A DNA stretch of 12,110 nucleotides. It comes from Lachnospiraceae bacterium. Its GTDB lineage: Bacteria > Bacillota > Clostridia > Lachnospirales > Lachnospiraceae. This document shows positions 6,444 through 12,110 of the stretch, piece by piece. Positions within the stretch are counted from its first letter, which is position 1; the number at the start of each line of letters is the position of its first letter. Position numbers and translations under genes: made by a program. Under the pieces are notes generated by a model that saw only the letters and a program-made list of their open reading frames with translations, searched no databases and was not told the origin of the DNA. The stretch is taken from NCBI GenBank assembly GCA_019423745.1, contig JAHZAV010000052.1, positions 1-12,110 on the forward strand, in the 5' to 3' direction.

Positions 6444-7463
6444 ATGAAAGAGAAATTACAAAGCATCAAAGAAGAAGCAATTCGTCAGATTGAAGCTTCC
6501 GACATGCCGGAAAAGCTCAATGAGGTGCGAGTACGTTTCCTTGGAAAAAAAGGAGAATTGACAGCTGTTCTTAAGAGTATGAAGGAAGTTGCACCGGAAG
6601 AAAGACCAAAAGTAGGTCAGTTGGTGAATGAAACCAGAGCTTCTATTGAAGCACTTTTAGAAGAAACGAAACAGAAAATGGAAAGAAAAATCCGAGAAGA
6701 AAAACTTCGCCAGGAGGTGATAGATGTTACATTGCCGGCAAAGAAAAATATGGTAGGACATCGTCATCCAAATACAACAGTATTGGAAGAAGTAGAGCGT
6801 ATTTTCATTGGAATGGGCTATGAAGTTGTGGAAGGCCCGGAAGTAGAATATGATTTGTATAATTTTGAGAAATTGAATATTCCAGCTGATCATCCGGCAA
6901 AGGATGAGCAGGATACGTTCTATATTAACAAGGATATTGTCCTTCGTACGCAGACTTCTCCGGTACAGGCACGTGTGATGGAGCAGGGAAAACTGCCTAT
7001 TCGTATGATCGCACCTGGCCGGGTATTCCGTTCTGATGAAGTAGATGCAACACATTCTCCATCATTCCACCAGATTGAAGGACTTGTAATAGACAAAAAT
7101 ATTTCCTTTGCTGATTTAAAAGGAACTTTGGAAGTATTTGCGAAAGAATTGTTTGGACCGGAAACAAAAACGAAATTCAGACCGCATCATTTCCCGTTTA
7201 CAGAGCCAAGTGCGGAGGTTGATGTTACTTGCTTTAAATGTGGAGGGAAAGGCTGCCGTTTCTGTAAAGGATCAGGCTGGATCGAAATACTGGGCTGTGG
7301 TATGGTACATCCACATGTGCTGGAAATGTGTGGAATTGACCCTGAAGAATATACAGGATTCGCCTTTGGTGTAGGATTGGAAAGAATTACACTTCTGAAG
7401 TATGAAATCGATGATATGAGACTTCTGTATGAGAATGATATCCGGTTTTTGAAGCAGTTTTAG
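6444..7463 (+). CDS. pheS: Phenylalanyl-tRNA synthetase alpha subunit
   Basis: The catalytic subunit of the alpha2-beta2 class II synthetase, which charges tRNA-Phe with phenylalanine using ATP in the cytoplasm. It is 339 aa, the usual length. An N-terminal coiled-coil region (about 1-85, tRNA binding) precedes the class II core. Motif 2 is seen as FRSDEVDATHSPSFHQIEG, and motif 3 as GFAFGVGLERITLLKYEIDD near the C-terminus. The segment CFKCGGKGCRFCKGSGW, with four cysteines, is common in Firmicutes PheS. The frame stays open upstream to 6399, but ATG 6444 has AAGGAG 7 nt before it and gives the family N-terminus. It is the first gene of the T-box-controlled unit, and pheT follows after 71 nt. 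Confidence 0.97.
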   Translation: MKEKLQSIKEEAIRQIEASDMPEKLNEVRVRFLGKKGELTAVLKSMKEVAPEERPKVGQLVNETRASIEALLEETKQKMERKIREEKLRQEVIDVTLPAKKNMVGHRHPNTTVLEEVERIFIGMGYEVVEGPEVEYDLYNFEKLNIPADHPAKDEQDTFYINKDIVLRTQTSPVQARVMEQGKLPIRMIAPGRVFRSDEVDATHSPSFHQIEGLVIDKNISFADLKGTLEVFAKELFGPETKTKFRPHHFPFTEPSAEVDVTCFKCGGKGCRFCKGSGWIEILGCGMVHPHVLEMCGIDPEEYTGFAFGVGLERITLLKYEIDDMRLLYENDIRFLKQF

Positions 7464-7473
7464 TCAATTTAAG

Positions 7474-7500
7474 ACGTAACACTTTTTAAGTTTGTTACGT
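7474..7500 (+). repeat. Inverted repeat between pheS and pheT
   Basis: ACGTAACA (7474-7481) and TGTTACGT (7493-7500) are a perfect 8-bp inverted repeat, and inner CTT/AAG pairs are possible. No T-run follows, so it is not a normal terminator. It ends 22 nt before the pheT ribosome site. It may be an mRNA processing or stability element that adjusts the ratio of the two subunits; this is inference. Confidence 0.55.
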
Positions 7501-7534
7501 GCCCCGTCAAAAAAATAACGAAAAGGAGAATACA

Positions 7535-9955
7535 ATGAATACATCATTATCATGGATAAAAGCATATGTTCCAGATCTTGACGTTACCGCACAGGAGTAT
7601 ACAGATGCGATGACACTTTCTGGAACAAAGGTAGAAGGATATGAAGTTATGGATGCTGACCTGGATAAAATTGTGATTGGTCAGATTGATAAGATTGAAA
7701 AGCATCCGGATGCGGATAAGCTGATCATATGTCAGGTAAATATTGGGACAGAGACCATTCAGATTGTAACTGGAGCACCTAATGTAAAAGAAGGGGATAA
7801 GGTTCCGGTCGTTCTGGCTGGCGGGCGTGTTGCCGGAGGTCATGAACCAGGCAGCCGTGTTGCAGGTGGAATTAAAATTAAAAAGGGAAAACTTCGGGGA
7901 GTAGAAAGCGATGGAATGATGTGTTCTATCGAAGAACTTGGCTCCAGTAAGGACATGTATCCAGATGCTCCGGATAATGGTATCTATATCATGCCAAAGG
8001 ATGCAGTTGTGGGAGCGGATGCAGTGAAAGCACTGGGACTTGACGACGTGGTATTTGAGTATGAGGTAACCTCAAATCGTGTGGATTGTTTCAGCGTCGT
8101 AGGAATTGCCCGAGAGGCAGCAGCTACCTTCCGAAAGGAGTTCCATCCACCGGTTGTCACTCCTACTGGAAACAATGAGGATGTGAATGATTATATTAAA
8201 GTAACTGTGAAGGATACAGATCTTTGTCCGAGATACTGTGCAAGAGTAGTGAAAAATATTAAGGTTGGCCCTTCTCCGGAGTGGATGCAGAGAAGACTTG
8301 CGTCAGTGGGAATCCGTCCCATCAACAATGTGGTAGATATTACCAATTATGTGATGGAGGAATACGGACAGCCTATGCATGCCTATGACCTGGACACCAT
8401 TGCAGGAAAAGAGATTATTGTAAGAAGAGCAGAAAATGGAGAAAAATTCACTACTTTGGATGGTCAGGAAAGACAGTTGGATGATTCTGTTCTGATGATC
8501 TGTGACGGAGAAAAATCCGTTGGTATTGCTGGAATTATGGGTGGAGAAAATTCCATGATCACAGACAATGTACAGACTATGCTTTTTGAAGCAGCATGTT
8601 TTGATGGAACGAATATCCGTAAATCAAGTAAAAAAGTCGGACTTCGGACAGACGCTTCCGGAAAATTTGAAAAGGGACTTGATCCGAATAATGCACAGGC
8701 TGCAATTGATCGTGCCTGCCAGTTAGTAGAAGAGCTGGGAGCCGGTGAAGTTGTAGGTGGTACTGTTGATGTTTATGCAAAGAAAAGAGAGCCAGTGAGG
8801 GTTCCTTTCGATGCGGATGCTATCAATGAATTGCTTGGAACAGATATTTCCAAAGAAGATATGCTCACCTATTTTAGAAAGATTGATCTGGAGTATGACG
8901 AGAATACAAGCGAAGTAATCGCTCCTACATTCCGTCAGGATTTGTACAGACTTGCAGACCTGGCAGAGGAAGTTGCAAGATTCTACGGATATGATAATAT
9001 CCCGACTACCCTGCCAAAGGGAGAAGCAACAACAGGAAAATTATCCTTCAAGCTTCGGATAGAAGAAGTTGCTCGCAATATTGCCGAGTTCTGTGGCTTC
9101 AGTCAGGCAATGACTTATTCCTTTGAAAGTCCGAAAGTATTTGATAAACTTCTTCTTCCAGAGGATTCAGAGCTGAGAAAAGCAGTAGAGATTATGAATC
9201 CGCTTGGTGAAGATTATAGTATTATGAGGACAACATCTTTAAATGGAATGCTGACTTCACTTGCAACTAATTATAATAGAAGAAATAAGAATGTACGCCT
9301 TTATGAATTGGGAAATATTTATCTTCCTAAGACACTCCCGCTTACAGAACTTCCGGAGGAAAGAATGCAATTTACTCTGGGTATGTACGGAGAGGGCGAT
9401 TTCTTCAGTATGAAAGGCGTTGTAGAAGAATTTTTCGAAAAAGCCGGACTGCATAAGAAAGAGACTTATCACCCAGACTCCGGAAAACCATATCTGCATC
9501 CAGGACGTCAGGCAAATATTGTATATGAGGGTGCGGTTGTTGGATATCTCGGAGAGGTACATCCAGACGTGGCAGACACATATGGAATCGGAGAGAGAGC
9601 ATATATTGCAGTAATCGATATGCCGGAAATTGTATCCCGGGCAGGATTTGACCGAAAATATGAGGGCATTGCAAAATTCCCGGCTGTTACAAGAGATATC
9701 AGTATGGTTGTTCCCAAAGAGATTATGGTAGGACAGATTGAGGAAGTTATTGAACAAAAGGGCGGAAATTATTTAGAAAGCTACAAGCTGTTTGACCTTT
9801 ATGAAGGAGCACAAATTAAAGATGGTTATAAGTCGATTGCTTATTCTATCGTATTCCGGGCAAAGGATAAAACACTGGAGGATGCTGATGTGACAAAAGC
9901 AATGGGTCATATTCTGAAAGAGCTGGAGAGCATGGGCATTGAACTCCGAAAGTAG
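7535..9955 (+). CDS. pheT: Phenylalanyl-tRNA synthetase beta subunit
   Basis: The large partner of PheS, used for tRNA binding and for editing of mischarged Tyr-tRNA-Phe. The chosen ATG gives 806 aa, normal for the long bacterial form. An EMAP-like tRNA-binding OB fold spans about 41-155 (VIGQIDKIEKHPDADKL). A B3/4 editing domain follows at about 210-385, with QPMHAYDLD and GIAGIMGGENS. A B5 domain lies at about 420-490. A catalytic-like core begins near DLAEEVARFYGYDNIP. A C-terminal ferredoxin-fold anticodon-binding domain spans about 712-805 (KFPAVTRDISMVV). The frame extends upstream to a GTG at 7499 inside an inverted repeat, but ATG 7535 has AAGGAG 6 nt before it. No domain is missing. 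Confidence 0.97.
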   Translation: MNTSLSWIKAYVPDLDVTAQEYTDAMTLSGTKVEGYEVMDADLDKIVIGQIDKIEKHPDADKLIICQVNIGTETIQIVTGAPNVKEGDKVPVVLAGGRVAGGHEPGSRVAGGIKIKKGKLRGVESDGMMCSIEELGSSKDMYPDAPDNGIYIMPKDAVVGADAVKALGLDDVVFEYEVTSNRVDCFSVVGIAREAAATFRKEFHPPVVTPTGNNEDVNDYIKVTVKDTDLCPRYCARVVKNIKVGPSPEWMQRRLASVGIRPINNVVDITNYVMEEYGQPMHAYDLDTIAGKEIIVRRAENGEKFTTLDGQERQLDDSVLMICDGEKSVGIAGIMGGENSMITDNVQTMLFEAACFDGTNIRKSSKKVGLRTDASGKFEKGLDPNNAQAAIDRACQLVEELGAGEVVGGTVDVYAKKREPVRVPFDADAINELLGTDISKEDMLTYFRKIDLEYDENTSEVIAPTFRQDLYRLADLAEEVARFYGYDNIPTTLPKGEATTGKLSFKLRIEEVARNIAEFCGFSQAMTYSFESPKVFDKLLLPEDSELRKAVEIMNPLGEDYSIMRTTSLNGMLTSLATNYNRRNKNVRLYELGNIYLPKTLPLTELPEERMQFTLGMYGEGDFFSMKGVVEEFFEKAGLHKKETYHPDSGKPYLHPGRQANIVYEGAVVGYLGEVHPDVADTYGIGERAYIAVIDMPEIVSRAGFDRKYEGIAKFPAVTRDISMVVPKEIMVGQIEEVIEQKGGNYLESYKLFDLYEGAQIKDGYKSIAYSIVFRAKDKTLEDADVTKAMGHILKELESMGIELRK

Positions 9956-9968
9956 AGGAGAAAAACAG

Positions 9969-11000
9969 ATGGAAATGAAACGACAGGATTTTAGTTTTGA
10001 ACTGCCACAGGAGCTGATTGCTCAGGATCCATTGAAAGACAGATCCTCGTCCCGGCTTCTTGTGCTTGATAAAGAAACCGGGGAGGTGTCTCATCATGTG
10101 TTTCGGGATATTGTGGATTACCTGAATCCGGGAGACTGTCTGGTGATTAATGATACAAAGGTAATCCCTGCCCGTTTGATTGGGTCTAAAGTGGGGACGG
10201 ATGCCAAGATAGAAATCCTTTTGTTGAAACGAAAGTCTGATCAGGTGTGGGAGACACTAGTAAAGCCGGGGAAAAAGGCAAAACCAGGTACAAAGATTAG
10301 TTTTGGAGAAGGGCTTCTTGTCGGGGAAGTGATTGACATTGTAGAAGAAGGAAATCGCTTAGTGAAATTCAGTTATGAAGGCATTTTTGAGGAGATTCTT
10401 GACCAGCTTGGCCAGATGCCGCTTCCCCCTTATATTACCCATCAGCTGGAGGATAAAAACCGTTACCAAACCGTATATGCAAAAAACAGCGGATCGGCGG
10501 CGGCACCTACAGCAGGGCTTCATTTTACACCAGAGCTGCTGGAACAGATTCAGAGAAAAGGCGTAGATGTGGCAAGCGTAACACTGCATGTGGGACTTGG
10601 GACTTTTCGCCCGGTAAAAGCAGAAAACATACTGGATCATCATATGCATTCGGAATTTTATCGCATTGAAGAAGAGGCGGCTGAAAAGATTAATCGCGCC
10701 AAAGAAAATGGAGGCAGAATTATCTGTGTGGGAACTACCAGCTGTCGCACGGTGGAATCAGCAGCGGATGAGAATGGAAGATTGAAGGCATGCAGTGGCT
10801 GGACGGATATTTTTATTTATCCAGGTTATCAATTTAAGATTCTGGACTGCCTTATTACAAATTTCCATTTGCCGGAGTCTACTCTGCTTATGCTGGTATC
10901 AGCATTAGCAGGTAGGGAGCATATTTTAGAAGCATATAAAGAGGCAGTGGAGGAAAAATACAGATTCTTTTCATTTGGGGATGCTATGTTCATTCAATAG
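9969..11000 (+). CDS. queA: S-adenosylmethionine:tRNA ribosyltransferase-isomerase
   Basis: QueA transfers and isomerises the ribose of S-adenosylmethionine onto 7-aminomethyl-7-deazaguanine in tRNA, giving epoxyqueuosine at position 34 of tRNAs for Asp, Asn, His and Tyr. The 344-aa length is typical. Conserved stretches include LIAQDPLKDRSSSRLLVL, VINDTKVIPARL, PLPPYI, AAPTAGLHFTPELL, TLHVGLGTFRPV, VGTTSCRTVES and ITNFHLPESTLLMLVSALAG. I chose ATG 9969: AGGAG (9956-9960) lies 8 nt upstream and sits against the pheT stop, while ATG 9975 would be 14 nt away. The 13-nt gap indicates co-transcription, so the gene is probably under the Phe T-box. No other queuosine gene is in the window. Confidence 0.96.
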   Translation: MEMKRQDFSFELPQELIAQDPLKDRSSSRLLVLDKETGEVSHHVFRDIVDYLNPGDCLVINDTKVIPARLIGSKVGTDAKIEILLLKRKSDQVWETLVKPGKKAKPGTKISFGEGLLVGEVIDIVEEGNRLVKFSYEGIFEEILDQLGQMPLPPYITHQLEDKNRYQTVYAKNSGSAAAPTAGLHFTPELLEQIQRKGVDVASVTLHVGLGTFRPVKAENILDHHMHSEFYRIEEEAAEKINRAKENGGRIICVGTTSCRTVESAADENGRLKACSGWTDIFIYPGYQFKILDCLITNFHLPESTLLMLVSALAGREHILEAYKEAVEEKYRFFSFGDAMFIQ

Positions 11001-11002
11001 AC

Positions 11003-11025
11003 GCCAGATTCTTTTAAATCTTGGC
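11003..11025 (+). terminator. Weak hairpin after queA, possible terminator
   Basis: GCCAGATT (11003-11010) pairs with AATCTTGGC (11017-11025), with one bulged T and a 6-nt loop. There is no T-run after it, so termination would be inefficient or need a factor. It starts two bases after the queA stop and may simply protect the mRNA 3' end. Confidence 0.35.
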
Positions 11026-11026
11026 T

Positions 11027-11040
11027 GTCAAGGTCTTGAC
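11027..11040. repeat. Palindrome overlapping the ppdK -35, candidate operator
   Basis: GTCAAG (11027-11032) and CTTGAC (11035-11040) are a perfect 6-bp inverted repeat with a 2-bp centre. The right arm covers most of the -35 element. This is the right place and size for a dimeric repressor site. It could instead be a by-product of a TTGAC -35 next to a chance match. No regulator gene lies alongside. Confidence 0.4.
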
Positions 11041-11064
11041 GAACCATAGCAAAACCTTTAAAAT
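11036..11064 (+). promoter_or_regulatory. Sigma-A-type promoter of ppdK
   Basis: TTGACG (11036-11041) and TAAAAT (11059-11064) each match the consensus at five of six positions and are 17 bp apart. Transcription would start near 11071, giving a leader of about 44 nt that includes a strong AGGAGG ribosome site. It makes ppdK a separate unit from queA. Confidence 0.68.
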
Positions 11065-11114
11065 ATTATGTGCAAATTACTAGAAAGAAAAATTTTTTAG
11101 GAGGTCATTGGAAC

Positions 11115-12110
11115 ATGGCAACAAAATGGGTTTATATGTTCACAGAAGGTAACGCAACTATGAGAAACCTTCTGGGTGGCAAGGGTGCAAACCTGGCAGA
11201 GATGACAGGCCTTGGACTGCCGGTACCGCAGGGATTTACGGTTACGACAGAGGCTTGTACTCAGTATTATGAAGATGGCAGAAAGATCAATGATGAAATC
11301 ATGGGACAGATCATGGAAGCCATGGCTAAATTGGAAGAGATCACAGGAAAGAAATTCGGAGACAAGCAGAATCCGCTTCTCGTTTCCGTACGTTCCGGTG
11401 CAAGAGCTTCCATGCCGGGTATGATGGATACAATCCTGAATCTTGGTCTTAATGAAGAAGTTGTTGAGACTTTGGCAGAGGCTTCTGGCAATCCGCGTTG
11501 GGCTTGGGACTGCTATAGAAGATTTATCCAGATGTACTCTGACGTCGTAATGGAAGTTGGAAAGAAATATTTTGAAGAACTCATCGATAAGATGAAAGAA
11601 GAAAAAGGTGTAACTCAGGACGTAGAGCTGACAGCAGAGGATCTTAAGACTCTGGCAGGACAGTTTAAAGCTGAGTACAAAGAGAAAATCGGTTCAGATT
11701 TCCCGGCAGATGCAAAAGAACAGCTGATGGGAGCTGTAAAGGCTGTATTCCGTTCATGGGACAACCCGAGAGCAAATGTATATCGTCGTGACAACGACAT
11801 CCCGTATTCATGGGGAACAGCTGTCAACGTACAGATGATGGCATTTGGTAACATGGGTGATGATTGTGGTACAGGTGTTGCATTTACACGTGACCCAGCT
11901 ACAGGAGAGAACGGACTCTTTGGTGAGTTCCTTACAAATGCACAGGGAGAGGACGTTGTTGCAGGTGTTCGTACTCCTATGCACATTTCCGAAATGGAAG
12001 AAAAATTCCCGGAAGCTTTCGCACAGTTCAAAGAAGTGTGCAAGACTCTGGAAACACACTACAGAGATATGCAGGATATGGAGTTTACTGTAGAGCATGG
12101 TAAACTGTAT
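11115..12110 (+). CDS. ppdK: Pyruvate phosphate dikinase, N-terminal part (runs off the window)
   Basis: PPDK reversibly converts pyruvate, ATP and phosphate to phosphoenolpyruvate, AMP and pyrophosphate. In anaerobes it can run either toward gluconeogenesis or in a pyrophosphate-using glycolysis. The first 332 codons are present without a stop, out of roughly 870-890 expected. The N-terminal ATP-grasp (nucleotide-binding) domain is clear: MATKWVYMFTEG, GGKGANLAEM, VRSGARASMPGMMDTILNLG, VFRSWDNPRA, YRRDNDIP, and GTAVNVQMMAFGNMG followed by GVAFTRDPATGE. The swivelling phosphohistidine domain and the pyruvate-binding barrel lie beyond the end. ATG 11115 has a perfect AGGAGG 10 nt upstream. It shares its substrate pool with pckA at the other end of the window. 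Confidence 0.96.
   Translation, partial: MATKWVYMFTEGNATMRNLLGGKGANLAEMTGLGLPVPQGFTVTTEACTQYYEDGRKINDEIMGQIMEAMAKLEEITGKKFGDKQNPLLVSVRSGARASMPGMMDTILNLGLNEEVVETLAEASGNPRWAWDCYRRFIQMYSDVVMEVGKKYFEELIDKMKEEKGVTQDVELTAEDLKTLAGQFKAEYKEKIGSDFPADAKEQLMGAVKAVFRSWDNPRANVYRRDNDIPYSWGTAVNVQMMAFGNMGDDCGTGVAFTRDPATGENGLFGEFLTNAQGEDVVAGVRTPMHISEMEEKFPEAFAQFKEVCKTLETHYRDMQDMEFTVEHGKLY

Noticed and set aside
9257..9757. A 166-codon open frame on the minus strand
   Set aside because: It lies wholly inside pheT, has no ribosome site or recognisable domain, and its Cys/Phe/Ile/Asn-rich composition is what the antisense of this AT-rich coding DNA gives.
1..12110. Search by eye for mobile elements, CRISPR repeats, tRNA genes, toxin-antitoxin pairs or phage genes
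   Set aside because: None found. The genes are housekeeping or sporulation types in one orientation with matching style, so this looks like stable core chromosome.

Overview
The window reads as ordinary core chromosome of a spore-forming, low-to-moderate GC anaerobic Firmicute. The protein style suggests Clostridia, probably a gut Lachnospiraceae relative, but I infer this from remembered family character and ran no search. Supporting signs are a SpoIID engulfment protein, a T-box leader on pheST, a Firmicutes-type 6S RNA, ATP-dependent PEP carboxykinase plus pyruvate phosphate dikinase, AGGAGG-type ribosome binding sites and Rho-independent terminators. All supported genes are on the + strand, and I see no insertion sequence, phage gene, CRISPR array or tRNA.

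Layout. (1) Positions 1-1875: a terminator-like hairpin from an upstream gene, then pckA alone with its own promoter, a leader inverted repeat and a strong terminator. (2) 1937-3370: a promoter and a three-part diguanylate cyclase (SnoaL-like, PAS, GGDEF). (3) 3494-3754: a probable 6S RNA gene with its own promoter and terminator. (4) 3734-5984: spoIID, read from a TTG start and preceded by a near-consensus sigma-E-type promoter whose -35 element lies in the loop of the 6S terminator, then a YihY/BrkB family membrane protein that may have its own promoter. (5) 5993-11000: a strong promoter, a phenylalanine-type T-box riboswitch, an extra leader of about 137 nt, then pheS, pheT and queA, closely spaced and probably co-transcribed. 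(6) 11027-12110: a palindrome overlapping a good promoter, then the first 332 codons of ppdK, which runs off the window.

How the parts relate. pckA and ppdK flank the window and both act on phosphoenolpyruvate, each apparently as its own transcription unit. The pheS-pheT-queA unit makes the two subunits of phenylalanyl-tRNA synthetase and a queuosine tRNA-modification enzyme under a leader that senses uncharged tRNA-Phe. 6S RNA and spoIID link to stationary phase and sporulation. Many proteins here have an alternative upstream start in frame; I chose starts by ribosome binding site. No clearly new system is visible. The most unusual point is the overlap of a 6S terminator with a probable mother-cell promoter for spoIID.
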